Assembly (NCBI GenBank): GCA_945895265.1
Contig: CAMDEF010000014.1
Location: forward strand, 1-64,000
DNA length: 64,000 bases
Direction of reading: 5' to 3'
Source of the DNA: Bordetella parapertussis
GTDB taxonomy: Bacteria > Pseudomonadota > Gammaproteobacteria > Burkholderiales > Burkholderiaceae_B
Shown here piece after piece: positions 41,125-49,628 of this stretch (position 1 is its first letter; the number at the start of each line of letters is the position of its first letter). The translations under genes and the position numbers were made by a program. Below the pieces are notes generated by a model that did not search any database, was not told where the DNA came from, and saw only the letters and a list, made by a program, of their open reading frames with translations.

Positions 41125-43437
41125 TCAATGCGTCAACTCGGCTTCCTGGTCAGACCCCGACACCGACTTTTGCGACTTATCGGCGCGCGGTCCAAACGTC
41201 AAAGCGACTTTACCCTCAGCATCAATATCCACAATCACAGAGCCACCATCTACGAGCTTGCCAAACAAGAGTTCGTCAGCCAAGGCACGGCGAATGGTGT
41301 CTTGAATCAAACGTTGCATGGGTCGTGCACCCATTAAAGGATCAAAACCATTTTTGCCCAAGTGCGCACGCAACGCATCGGTAAAGCTTGCCTCGACGCG
41401 CTTGTCGTGCAACTGGTCTTCAAGCTGCATCAAGAACTTATCGACGACACGCAAGATGACAGCCTGATCGAGCTGTGCAAACGGCACGATCGCGTCTAGA
41501 CGGTTGCGAAATTCGGGTGAGAACAAACGCTTGATGTCACCCATTTCGTCGCCACTGGCACGGGTGTTTGAAAAGCCGATGTTCGGCTTATTCAAGGCCT
41601 CAGCACCTGCATTGGTCGTCATGACCAAAATCACATTACGAAAATCAGCTTTGCGACCATTGTTATCGGTGAGGGTGCCGTGATCCATCACTTGCAGCAA
41701 AATGTTAAACACATCTGGATGTGCTTTTTCAATTTCATCGAGTAACAACACGCAATGCGGCTGCTTGGTAATCGCCTCGGTCAACAGACCGCCTTGATCA
41801 AAGCCGACGTAACCCGGTGGGGCACCGATCAAGCGCGACACGGTGTGACGCTCCATGTACTCTGACATATCAAAGCGCAACAGTTCGATGCCCAAGGTAA
41901 AGGCCAATTGGCGCGCCACTTCGGTCTTGCCCACACCTGTCGGGCCTGAAAACAAAAAGGCACCAATCGGTTTCTCGGGGCGACCGAGCCCTGAGCGGGC
42001 CATTTTGATCGCGGACGCCAGCACATCAATCGCGCCATCTTGCCCATACACCACTGTTTTCAAATCACGTTCGAGCGTAGCCAACTTGCTGCGGTCATCG
42101 CTCGACACCGTTTGGGGTGGAATACGCGCGATTTTTGACACGATCGCTTCAATATCGGTTTTACCAATCACTTTCTTTTGCTTTGAGCGAGGCAACAGAC
42201 GTTGTGCAGCGCCTGCCTCGTCAATCACGTCAATTGCCTTATCGGGCAAATGACGGTCATTGATATGACGCGCCGATAATTCGGCTGCTGCCGTTAAGGC
42301 TGCGCTTGAATATTTCACGCCATGATGTTCTTCGAAACGACCTTTGAGACCGCGCAAAATTTGAATGGTCTGCGCAACACTGGGCTCAGGCACATCGACT
42401 TTTTGAAAACGTCTTGAAAGTGCTGCATCTTTTTCAAACACCCCGCGAAACTCGGTGTAGGTCGTCGCGCCAATACAGCGCAACTGCCCAGAAGACAGCG
42501 CTGGCTTAAGCAGATTTGAAGCGTCGAGGGTACCGCCTGAGGCTGAACCTGCGCCAATCAAGGTGTGGATCTCGTCAATGAACAAAATCGCCTGGGGATT
42601 ATTGCGTAACTGCTTGAGCACGCCTTTCAGACGCTGTTCGAAATCGCCTCGGTATTTAGTGCCGGCCAAAAGAGCACCCATATCAAGCGAAAACACTTGA
42701 GCGTCTTGCAAGACCTCGGGCACTTCGTTACGCGTGATGCGATAAGCCAAGCCTTCGGCAATCGCCGTCTTACCGACGCCAGCCTCGCCGACTAGAAGGG
42801 GGTTATTTTTACGGCGACGACAGAGCGTTTGAATCACACGCTCAACTTCGTGCTCGCGTCCGATCAAGGGGTCGATGCGCCCAGCGTTGGCCGCAGCGTT
42901 CAAGTCTTGCGCATAAAGATCAAGTGGTGACTGACGGGCCTCGCCGCCCTGCTCGTCACCGTTGCCAGGTTGCTCTTTCGGGGTAGGTGTTTCGGCCGAC
43001 GCTTTGCTGATGCCGTGCGACAAAAAGTTCACCACATCTAGACGCGAAATACCTTGTTGTTGAAGGTAATACACCGCGTGAGATTCTTTCTCGCCAAAGA
43101 TCGCAACCAATACGTTTGCGCCTGTCACAGGCTTTTTAGAGGCACCGCCCGCTGACACATGCATGATCGCGCGCTGGATCACGCGCTGAAAGCCAAGAGT
43201 CGGCTGCGTATCAACCTCGGTACCCGCTGGGATCACAGGCGTGTTATCGGTCACAAACTTACGCAAATGACTGCGCAGTTCGTCTAGATTGGCCACACAG
43301 GCTTTGAGCACTTCAATGGCCGCTGCGTTATCAAGCAGCGACAACAGTAAGTGTTCAACCGTAATAAATTCGTGGCGAGCTGAACGTGCCTCGACAAACG
43401 CCATATGTAGGCTTACTTCAAGCTCTTGCGAAATCAC
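41125..43437 (-). CDS. clpA: ClpA, ATPase subunit of ClpAP protease
   Basis: Double AAA+ unfoldase. The N-domain (1-145) binds ClpS. Walker A motifs are GEAGVGKTAIAEG (near 217) and FSGPTGVGKTEVARQ (near 498). The ClpP loop is IGF (NKPNIGFSNTRA near 625). The start codon is GTG 43437, preceded by the strong Shine-Dalgarno GGAGG. Length is 770. It follows clpS on the same strand; ClpP is encoded at 15.4-16.1 kb in this window. Confidence 0.96.
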   Translation of the reverse strand: MISQELEVSLHMAFVEARSARHEFITVEHLLLSLLDNAAAIEVLKACVANLDELRSHLRKFVTDNTPVIPAGTEVDTQPTLGFQRVIQRAIMHVSAGGASKKPVTGANVLVAIFGEKESHAVYYLQQQGISRLDVVNFLSHGISKASAETPTPKEQPGNGDEQGGEARQSPLDLYAQDLNAAANAGRIDPLIGREHEVERVIQTLCRRRKNNPLLVGEAGVGKTAIAEGLAYRITRNEVPEVLQDAQVFSLDMGALLAGTKYRGDFEQRLKGVLKQLRNNPQAILFIDEIHTLIGAGSASGGTLDASNLLKPALSSGQLRCIGATTYTEFRGVFEKDAALSRRFQKVDVPEPSVAQTIQILRGLKGRFEEHHGVKYSSAALTAAAELSARHINDRHLPDKAIDVIDEAGAAQRLLPRSKQKKVIGKTDIEAIVSKIARIPPQTVSSDDRSKLATLERDLKTVVYGQDGAIDVLASAIKMARSGLGRPEKPIGAFLFSGPTGVGKTEVARQLAFTLGIELLRFDMSEYMERHTVSRLIGAPPGYVGFDQGGLLTEAITKQPHCVLLLDEIEKAHPDVFNILLQVMDHGTLTDNNGRKADFRNVILVMTTNAGAEALNKPNIGFSNTRASGDEMGDIKRLFSPEFRNRLDAIVPFAQLDQAVILRVVDKFLMQLEDQLHDKRVEASFTDALRAHLGKNGFDPLMGARPMQRLIQDTIRRALADELLFGKLVDGGSVIVDIDAEGKVALTFGPRADKSQKSVSGSDQEAELTH

Positions 43438-43564
43438 AATTCCTCCGTCCTTCTTTCGTCAGTGACACCGTTGATTCATATTCTATGCTTTCTACGGCCT
43501 AAGCGTTACAACTAGTAAAAAACCTTTTCAAACTGTATTTTTTTTGCTCATGTGTTGGCACCTT

Positions 43565-43888
43565 TCAAGCGTCGTCCGCCGGTTCAAGTACGCACTGCAG
43601 TGGGTGCTGTCGCGCCCTTGCGTACTGGGCAACCTGAGCCACACGACTCGAGGCGATGTCGTGAGGATAAACGCCGCAGACCCCTTTGCCTTCGTGGTGA
43701 ACTTGCAACATCACTCTGAAGGCATCTTCGGAAGACTTACCAAAGAATTTTTCGAGAATATGCACCACGAATTCCATGGGGGTGTAATCATCATTAAGCA
43801 AAATAACCTTGAACATAGGCGGCGGTGCCGTCTTTGCAGTGAGCTTCTCAACGACGAGATCTGGGGGTAGCGAAGTACGAGTCGGCAT
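43565..43888 (-). CDS. clpS: ClpS, N-end rule adaptor
   Basis: Adaptor that presents N-degron proteins to ClpA. The core is [23 protein letters not shown] (near 27) with the substrate-pocket NDDYTPM motif; [16 protein letters not shown] (near 65) is also conserved. The Thr/Pro-rich first 20 residues form the flexible N-terminal tail. 107 residues. A 127-bp gap separates it from clpA and shows no clear terminator. Confidence 0.95.
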   Translation of the reverse strand: MPTRTSLPPDLVVEKLTAKTAPPPMFKVILLNDDYTPMEFVVHILEKFFGKSSEDAFRVMLQVHHEGKGVCGVYPHDIASSRVAQVAQYARARQHPLQCVLEPADDA

Positions 43889-44123
43889 AATCAGAAAGCA
43901 ACATCCTGGCTAAAACATTCATTTTTGTGACATCTCAGGCACTTTCGTATCCTGTATTACCCTTGGTTTGTGCTTGAAGGCTTGACGACTTGCGCAAATC
44001 TGCTCAATATCTCGCCATACTTAAGAGTATTTGGGTATAGAAACGCCGAAAGAATCATGATAATAAGTCAAAAAATCATAGTTCTTCGGTTCAGTTTATA
44101 CATTGCTTAAAGAGGCAGGCGGA

Positions 44124-44357
44124 ATGTCGGATTCAGCTACAAACAACGGCCCAAAGGTCACTGGTACGGTTAAATGGTTTAACGATGCAAAAGGCTTCGG
44201 TTTTGTCACGCCAGACGACGGCGGCGAAGATCTTTTTGCTCATTTTTCAGCCATTGAGATGAACGGCTTTAAAACCCTGAAAGAAGGCCAAAAAGTGGCG
44301 TTTCAAGTCACACAGGGCCCAAAGGGCAAACAAGCTACAAATATAACCGCGGCTTAA
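44124..44357 (+). CDS. cold-shock-domain protein (CspA family)
   Basis: Single cold-shock domain of 77 residues. RNP1 is KGFGFVTP (near 22) and RNP2 is DLFAHFS (near 34). It binds single-stranded RNA and DNA and melts structure. I chose ATG 44124 ([14 protein letters not shown]), preceded by a purine-rich AGGCAGGCGGA. The 235-bp upstream gap has TTGACG at 43982 as a possible -35 and a long leader, typical of cold-shock genes, though no cold-shock box could be verified. Confidence 0.95.
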   Translation: MSDSATNNGPKVTGTVKWFNDAKGFGFVTPDDGGEDLFAHFSAIEMNGFKTLKEGQKVAFQVTQGPKGKQATNITAA

Positions 44358-44387
44358 ACTATCGGGGTGAATAACCCCTTGGATAGT
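44358..44387 (+). terminator. hairpin between the cold-shock and DUF192 genes
   Basis: Arms ACTATC + GGGG (44358-44367) and CCCC + GATAGT (44375-44387, with a 3-nt bulge) fold around TGAATAA. It has no T-run. It starts at the cold-shock stop codon and ends 4 nt before the next ATG, so it covers the place where that gene's ribosome site should be. Confidence 0.6.
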
Positions 44388-44391
44388 AGAG

Positions 44392-44871
44392 ATGCGAAAG
44401 ATGCTCATGCTTTTTAAGCAGCGCAGTCATATGGCTGCGCTGTTTGTTTTTGTCTTCAGCACGCTAGCCTACTTTCCCGAGGCTACTTGTCAGACAGCAC
44501 CGATCGGCCCAAGCTTGCCAATTAAAACACTTGGTGCAGGCATGCACAGAATTCAAGCCGAAGTTGCCGCCACAGACTCGAGCCGCTCTCGTGGGCTGAT
44601 GTTTCGCAAAGAGCTTGCACCTAACCACGGCATGCTCTTTGTCTTTGAGCAAGCCAACGTGCAATGCTTTTGGATGCGCAACACACCCTTGCCGTTATCG
44701 ATCGCTTTTATTCTGGATGACGGCACCATCACGAACATCGCCGACATGGCGCCCATGACCGAAAACTCTTATTGCTCGACTGCGCCTGTGCGCTACACCC
44801 TCGAGATGGAACAAGGCTGGTTTGCTAAGCGCGGCATCACTGCCGGCAAAAAAATCACGGGTATTCAGTAG
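44392..44871 (+). CDS. DUF192-family exported protein
   Basis: An N-terminal signal peptide is visible (hydrophobic HMAALFVFVFSTLAYFPEATC, residues 13-33). The DUF192 core follows: RSRGLMFRKELAPNHGMLFVF (near 64), CFWMRNTPLPLSIAFI (near 90) and YTLEMEQGWFAKRGITAGKKI (near 133). The family's function is unsettled. It follows the cold-shock gene by 34 nt on the same strand with a hairpin between. 159 residues. Confidence 0.9.
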   Translation: MRKMLMLFKQRSHMAALFVFVFSTLAYFPEATCQTAPIGPSLPIKTLGAGMHRIQAEVAATDSSRSRGLMFRKELAPNHGMLFVFEQANVQCFWMRNTPLPLSIAFILDDGTITNIADMAPMTENSYCSTAPVRYTLEMEQGWFAKRGITAGKKITGIQ

Positions 44872-44902
44872 CGTGACGGGCAATTCTTGCCCATCACGTT
44901 TG
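44872..44902. terminator. bidirectional terminator between DUF192 gene and thiolase gene
   Basis: Stem CGTGA + GGGCAA with TTGCCC + TCACG (44872-44898), one internal mismatch, 3-nt loop, followed by TTTGTG on the plus strand. It lies between convergent genes immediately after the DUF192 stop codon. Confidence 0.6.
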
Positions 44903-44912
44903 TGAGCGAGGC

Positions 44913-46118
44913 TTAGACACGCTCAACGATCATTGCAATCCCCTGCCCCACACCGATACACATCGTGCATAAGGCGTAGCGCCCACCAGTGGCCTCCAGT
45001 TGATGCACTGCTGTCATCACCAGACGAGCGCCACTTGCACCCAGTGGATGCCCCAGGGCAATTGCACCACCATTTGGATTGACACGTGGATCGTTATCAG
45101 CGAGACCCAGCATGCGCGTGACAGCCAAGCCTTGAGCCGCGAAGGCTTCGTTCAACTCGATGACATCCATCTGGTCAATGGTCAGCCCAGCCAAAGCCAA
45201 CACTTTTTGCGTGGCCGGGGCTGGCCCGATACCCATAATGCGCGGCTCAACGCCTGCAGTGGCCATTGCAACGACACGGGCACGGGGGGTTAAGCCATGA
45301 CGCTTGGCTGCGGCATCGTTGGCCAACAACATAGCCACAGCGCCGTCATTCACACCCGAAGCATTGCCCGCAGTCACCGAACTGCCTTCACGCACAACCC
45401 CTTTTAGTTTTGCTAAAGCCTCAAGACTCGTTTGGCGAGGATGCTCATCGCGATTGACTAAAAGCGGATCACCTTTCTTTTGTGCGATTGAGACCACCGC
45501 GATTTCTTTGTCAAAAAAGCCTGCTTTTTGCGCAGCGGCCGTTTTTTCTTGACTCGCCATCGCAAAGAGATCTTGATCTTCGCGTGATACCTTGAACTGA
45601 TCGGCGACGTTCTCGGCGGTTTCTGGCATTGAGTCAACGCCATACTTGGCTTTCATCAAACGATTCACAAAGCGCCAGCCAATAGTGGTGTCATAGATCG
45701 CAGCATTACGGGAAAAAGCCGTATCGGCTTTACCCATCACAAACGGAGCACGCGACATGCTTTCGACTCCGCCAGCCAACATCAACGACGCGTCACCTGA
45801 GCGGATCGCGCGCGCAGCAGTACCAACGGCGTCCATGCCCGAGCCGCACAGGCGATTGATCGTGCCGCCTGGCACCGCCACAGGCAGGCCCGCCAACAAG
45901 GTAGCCATGCGCGCCACGTTACGGTTATCTTCACCCGCCTGGTTGGCACAACCCATCAGCGCATCGTCAAGCTCGGCCCAGTTGATGTTGGCATTACGCT
46001 CGGCCAACGCACGAATTGGTACCGCCAACAAATCATCGGGGCGCACCGGTGCAAGCGAGCCTGCATAGCGACCAAAAGGGGTGCGTAACGCGTCACAAAT
46101 AAAGGCTTGGTTAGCCAT
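44913..46118 (-). CDS. 3-oxoadipyl-CoA / acetyl-CoA thiolase (PcaF-like)
   Basis: Thiolase with all catalytic residues: nucleophile Cys in [10 protein letters not shown] (near 91), His in [12 protein letters not shown] (near 357), Cys in [10 protein letters not shown] (near 387). The sequence reads like PcaF/PaaJ thiolases of aromatic catabolism ([44 protein letters not shown]). No other beta-ketoadipate genes are nearby, so a pathway role is open and general 3-ketoacyl-CoA cleavage is an alternative. 401 residues. Confidence 0.9.
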   Translation of the reverse strand: MANQAFICDALRTPFGRYAGSLAPVRPDDLLAVPIRALAERNANINWAELDDALMGCANQAGEDNRNVARMATLLAGLPVAVPGGTINRLCGSGMDAVGTAARAIRSGDASLMLAGGVESMSRAPFVMGKADTAFSRNAAIYDTTIGWRFVNRLMKAKYGVDSMPETAENVADQFKVSREDQDLFAMASQEKTAAAQKAGFFDKEIAVVSIAQKKGDPLLVNRDEHPRQTSLEALAKLKGVVREGSSVTAGNASGVNDGAVAMLLANDAAAKRHGLTPRARVVAMATAGVEPRIMGIGPAPATQKVLALAGLTIDQMDVIELNEAFAAQGLAVTRMLGLADNDPRVNPNGGAIALGHPLGASGARLVMTAVHQLEATGGRYALCTMCIGVGQGIAMIVERV

Positions 46119-46175
46119 GGCAAAAATCCTTGTATGAATTTGTTTGGGTGATGGTGGTTACCGCTACTTTAGCCC

Positions 46176-46204
46176 AAAAAAAACCGACCCTCAGGTCGGC
46201 TTTT
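46176..46204 (-). terminator. intrinsic terminator after sodB
   Basis: Stem CCGACC/GGTCGG (46184-46189 with 46194-46199), 4-nt loop. On the minus strand it is followed by eight T, so it ends sodB transcription before the thiolase gene on the same strand. It also has TTTT on the plus side. Confidence 0.9.
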
Positions 46205-46221
46205 CTTAAGCATGGTTCGGC

Positions 46222-46800
46222 TTAACCGAAGTTTTTAGCAGCAAAGGCCCAGTTGGCCAGTGTCCAAAAACTTTCGAGGTACTTAGGACGCGCATTGCGG
46301 TAGTCGATGTAATAGGCGTGCTCCCAAACGTCACAGGTCAGCAACGGCACGTCAGCCGTGGTGAGAGGCGTTGCAGCGTTACTGGTGTTCACGATGTCGA
46401 GCGAACCGTCAGGCTTTTTGACCAGCCATGTCCAACCTGAACCAAAGTTGCCGGCGGCTGACTTGTTAAAGGCCTCTTTAAACGCGGCAACACTGCCCCA
46501 CTTTGCATTGATTGCGTCAGCAAGCTTACCGGTTGGCTCAGCGCCTGCAGCTGGTGCCAGCGAGTTCCAGTAAAAGGTGTGGTTCCAGATTTGAGCAGCG
46601 TTGTTAAACACGCCACCCGAAGATTTTTTGACGATCTCTTCGAGTGAAGCGGTTTCAAACTCTGTGCCTGGGATCAGATTATTCAGGTTCGTCACATAGG
46701 TTTGATGATGCTTACCATAGTGAAACTCAAGCGTTTCTTTCGAAATGGTGGGTGCCAAAGCGTCGAGGGCATAGGGCAAAGCTGGGAGCGTATGGGCCAT
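46222..46800 (-). CDS. sodB: iron superoxide dismutase
   Basis: Converts superoxide to hydrogen peroxide and oxygen in the cytoplasm. Metal ligands are visible: His in [12 protein letters not shown] (near 27), His in WNHTFYWN (near 73), and Asp/His in [19 protein letters not shown] (near 157-161). [13 protein letters not shown] and the Gln-poor pattern favour iron over manganese, consistent with SodB. 192 residues. It has a Shine-Dalgarno AAGGA and a promoter candidate upstream. Confidence 0.95.
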   Translation of the reverse strand: MAHTLPALPYALDALAPTISKETLEFHYGKHHQTYVTNLNNLIPGTEFETASLEEIVKKSSGGVFNNAAQIWNHTFYWNSLAPAAGAEPTGKLADAINAKWGSVAAFKEAFNKSAAGNFGSGWTWLVKKPDGSLDIVNTSNAATPLTTADVPLLTCDVWEHAYYIDYRNARPKYLESFWTLANWAFAAKNFG

Positions 46801-46846
46801 TGCTGCAAAATCCTTTTGTATGTGGGTCAGACAACTAACAACCGTT

Positions 46847-46874
46847 ATTGTATCGAACGCTCAGCGAGGGGCAA
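46847..46874 (-). promoter_or_regulatory. candidate sodB promoter
   Basis: On the minus strand TTGCCC (46874-46869) and TACAAT (46852-46847) are spaced 16 nt apart, giving a leader of about 40 nt. The -10 matches 5 of 6 positions, the -35 only 4 of 6. The region overlaps no gene. Confidence 0.45.
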
Positions 46875-46897
46875 GTCAAGCCTTGTCAGGAGCAGGG

Positions 46898-48250
46898 TTA
46901 AAGGCCTCTTTGGGTCACTGTTGCGTTGAGCACGCCCTCGGCTAGCGTCACTTCTAGTACTTGGCCAACCTGCGCCTCGACAGATTTTCTTAAGATTTTT
47001 TTATCTTCGGTACGCACGATGGCATAGCCGCGCGCGAGTGTGTGCTCGGGGCTCAAGGCTCTTAGCTGTGCGCCCACGCTCTCAAGTCGTGTTTGCTGGC
47101 GCACCAACAGACGTCGCTGACCCGCAAGCAGTTCGGCATCTGCATGCACCAGTCGTGCGCGCAGGGCGGTCAAATCTGGCAGTAAGCTCTTGCAGCGCAC
47201 ATGCGTCTGAGCGTGCCTTGCACGGCTGCGTTGAAACTGTTTATCGAATGCCGCCGCCACGCGGTGCCCCAAACCAGCGACCTTTTCAAGCTGATGCGCG
47301 ACGCGCTGGCTTGGCGGGACCAAAGCAATAGTGGCTCGGTCTACCCGTTGCGCCAAGCGTTCGAGTTGACGCAGCAGCAACTGCTCGGCCCACTGCGCCG
47401 CCCCCAACACGCGCTCGAGCTGCGACTGACGCGTCGCACACACCAGTTCAGCCGCCGCGGTTGGCGTGGGCGCCCGCACGTCAGCCACAAAATCTGCGAT
47501 GGTGAAGTCGGTTTCATGCCCAACCCCCGACACAACCGGGATCACACTGGCCGCGATATCGCGCGCTAAGGCTTCGTCATTGAAACTAAACAGATCTTCA
47601 AGGCTGCCGCCGCCTCGCACCAGCAACAAGGTATCAACCTCTTGGCGCTCATTGGCCAGCGCTAGCGCCTGGCGCAGCTGCAATGCTGCGCCAGCACCCT
47701 GCACCAGCGACGGATAAATCACCACAGGCACGTGTGGCGCACGGCGCGCCAAGGCCGTTAAGACGTCGTGCAAAGCAGCCGCCCCCAGCGAGGTAATCAC
47801 ACCAATGGCCCGAGGATAGGGCACGAGCGCGCGTTTGTTTTCAGCGTCAAACAACCCCTCAGCGGATAGCTTGTTTTTCAACGCCACAAATGCTTCAAAC
47901 AACGTACCTAGGCCTGCCCGGCGCAATTGCTCAACTTGCAGTTGATATTCACCCCGAGCTTCGTAGAGGGTCACGCGAGCCTTGAGTTCGACCGAATCGC
48001 CTGCCTTGGGGGTAAACCCAGTCGTCGCAGCCCGACTGCGAAACATCACGGCCCGCACCGAAGCGGCATCATCCTTAAGTGTGAAGTACCAATGTCCAGA
48101 CGAGGCATTGGTGAAATTTGAGATTTCGCCGCGAACCCAACAAGCATCGAAGCTGTCTTCAAGCAAATGGCTTACCGCTTGGTTTAACTGCGCCACCGTC
48201 AGGATATCGCTCGTCATTGCGGCATTTGTGTCGTGACTTCTAATTGTCAT
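46898..48250 (-). CDS. xseA: XseA, exonuclease VII large subunit
   Basis: Catalytic subunit of the single-strand exonuclease VII. The N-terminal OB fold (LTVAQLNQAVSHLLEDSFDACWVRGEISNF, about 18-110) precedes the catalytic domain with GVITSLGAAALHDVLTALARR (near 125) and VSGVGHETDFTIADFVADVRAPTPTAAAE (near 228). A long coiled coil and C-terminal RGYAIV segment follow. I chose ATG 48250 because GGAAG precedes it; a GTG at 48277 and an ATG at 48217 are alternatives. About 450 residues. The xseB small subunit is not in this window. Confidence 0.94.
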   Translation of the reverse strand: MTIRSHDTNAAMTSDILTVAQLNQAVSHLLEDSFDACWVRGEISNFTNASSGHWYFTLKDDAASVRAVMFRSRAATTGFTPKAGDSVELKARVTLYEARGEYQLQVEQLRRAGLGTLFEAFVALKNKLSAEGLFDAENKRALVPYPRAIGVITSLGAAALHDVLTALARRAPHVPVVIYPSLVQGAGAALQLRQALALANERQEVDTLLLVRGGGSLEDLFSFNDEALARDIAASVIPVVSGVGHETDFTIADFVADVRAPTPTAAAELVCATRQSQLERVLGAAQWAEQLLLRQLERLAQRVDRATIALVPPSQRVAHQLEKVAGLGHRVAAAFDKQFQRSRARHAQTHVRCKSLLPDLTALRARLVHADAELLAGQRRLLVRQQTRLESVGAQLRALSPEHTLARGYAIVRTEDKKILRKSVEAQVGQVLEVTLAEGVLNATVTQRGL

Positions 48251-48611
48251 AAGGCTTCCGGCTTGGTTTCTATCCACAGCGCAAGTAAGTTCGTTTTAAG
48301 TCATTGTGAAATAACAATTTATTTAAACAGGTACGGATTTAGGTCAATATTTTTTTTCAACCCATTGTTTTTTATGTAAATTTTCAAATATGACAAAATG
48401 ATGATCGTTTTTTGAGCAAATCGCTTAACGCTAGTATTTTCCACGTTCTTGGAAGATGCACACAGAATTATCCACAACTCCTGTGGATAGTTTTATCCGG
48501 TCTAAATCGACTTGCCAAGCTCCATAAATGGCTCGTACGATGATACCTCGTGAAACGACAATGACTGCCCAGTCATCGTGTATTCTGCCCCCTCCACTCG
48601 CGAGGTTTGTT
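48251..48611. other. AT-rich divergent intergenic region with DnaA-box-like sites
   Basis: Between divergent xseA and the exbB-like gene. 48301-48420 is the longest AT-rich stretch noticed in the window, with runs such as ATTTTTTTTC and TGTTTTTTATG. Sites resembling TTATCCACA flank it: CTATCCACA at 48270-48278, TTTTCCACG at 48436-48444, a perfect TTATCCACA at 48467-48475, CTATCCACA inverted at 48482-48490, and a weaker TTATCCGGT at 48493-48501. The two best form an 8-bp inverted repeat, 6 nt apart centre to centre gap. Promoters for both genes must also lie here but are not clear. Confidence 0.65.
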
Positions 48612-49208
48612 TTGTTATCAATCGTTACTCAGGCTGGTTGGCCAATTTTGCCTCTTTTAGCTCTTTCTGTGGCCGCGCTTGCCATCATCATCGAACGCCT
48701 GCTCAGCCTGCAAACACGCAGAATCGTCCCTCCAGAACTCACAACTCAGGTGATACAGTTGGTTCGCGCCCAAGCCGATGACGCTCAGGCCATCGCTAAG
48801 CTCAAAGCCTCATCGGCGCTCGGGCGAATACTGGCGCAACTTCTGGTGCACAGAGATCTTCCCGATGCCGAACTTAGGCGCAGCGTCGAAGACGTCGCCC
48901 AAGACGTCGCTTATTCACTGAACCGTTACCTTCCGAGTTTGGCCATGATTGCAACAGTCGCGCCGCTGATGGGGCTGTTTGGTACCGTCGTTGGCATGAT
49001 CGAAATTTTTGCCGCCTATCGCCCCGATGGCTCTGACCCGACAGAACTTGCGCGAGGCATCTCAATTGCGCTTTACAACACAGGCTTAGGCATTTTAATT
49101 GCTGTGCCTTGCCTGATTGCGCACCGCTATTTGAAATCACACGTCGACGCTCTCTTGCTGCGCCTTGAGCAGTCGGCCCGTCGCTTGCGTGACAGCCTTC
49201 GCGACTGA
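48612..49208 (+). CDS. ExbB/TolQ-type proton channel subunit
   Basis: MotA/TolQ/ExbB-family inner membrane protein. Membrane segments lie near 8-25, 100-125 and 145-168; the channel core APLMGLFGTVVGMIEIFAAYR and ISIALYNTGLGILIAVPCLIAHRY is typical. The start is TTG 48612 (MLSIVTQAGWPILPLLAL), because CGAGG sits 6 nt upstream and the family begins this way; upstream ATGs at 48528 and 48561 give an unusual leader. 198 residues. No tonB is visible nearby, so whether it energises TonB-like transport or another process is open. Confidence 0.88.
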   Translation: MLSIVTQAGWPILPLLALSVAALAIIIERLLSLQTRRIVPPELTTQVIQLVRAQADDAQAIAKLKASSALGRILAQLLVHRDLPDAELRRSVEDVAQDVAYSLNRYLPSLAMIATVAPLMGLFGTVVGMIEIFAAYRPDGSDPTELARGISIALYNTGLGILIAVPCLIAHRYLKSHVDALLLRLEQSARRLRDSLRD

Positions 49209-49220
49209 GGGTTCAGACCG

Positions 49221-49628
49221 ATGCGCTTTCGCACCCCCGATCACGAGCCGCTCGACATCAATCTGATTCCGCTGATCGATGTCCTGTTGGTCATGCTGAT
49301 TTTTTTGGCCGCGACGACCACCTTCATGCGCCACCAGGCGTTAACCATCACACTTCCCCAAGGCAACGCCCAGACACAACCGACTCAAGCGATTGAACTC
49401 AGCATTCACGAGTCAGGACGCTTCGCTGTCAACGCGGTGTTACTCAACAATCCTGACGTCGCCTCGCTCACGGCCGCATTACAAAAAGCCAGTGAAGGGC
49501 AACAAGAGCCAACCGTCCTAATCCGAGCCGCCGCAAATGCCACCCATCAACTGGTGATCACTGGCATGCAGGCAGCGCGTCAGGCAGGGATTGCGCGCGT
49601 TCATTTCGCCACGCAGGCGAGCGAGTGA
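49221..49628 (+). CDS. ExbD/TolR-type energy-coupling protein
   Basis: Short cytoplasmic start, one membrane segment (INLIPLIDVLLVMLIFLAATT, about 13-33) with the conserved Asp of PLIDVLLV that works with the ExbB-like channel, and a periplasmic domain after residue 40. The partner gene precedes it by 12 nt with GAGGG as Shine-Dalgarno. Its end overlaps lpxK (GTGA). 135 residues. Confidence 0.9.
   Translation: MRFRTPDHEPLDINLIPLIDVLLVMLIFLAATTTFMRHQALTITLPQGNAQTQPTQAIELSIHESGRFAVNAVLLNNPDVASLTAALQKASEGQQEPTVLIRAAANATHQLVITGMQAARQAGIARVHFATQASE

Noticed and set aside
41855..42253. 132-codon plus-strand frame inside clpA
   Set aside because: Antisense to the second AAA+ domain of ClpA; no family-like sequence.
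44872..44880. Chance that the DUF192 gene reads through into the next gene
   Set aside because: The next gene is on the opposite strand and a stem-loop follows directly.
47201..47569. 122-codon plus-strand frame inside xseA
   Set aside because: Antisense shadow of the coiled-coil part of xseA.
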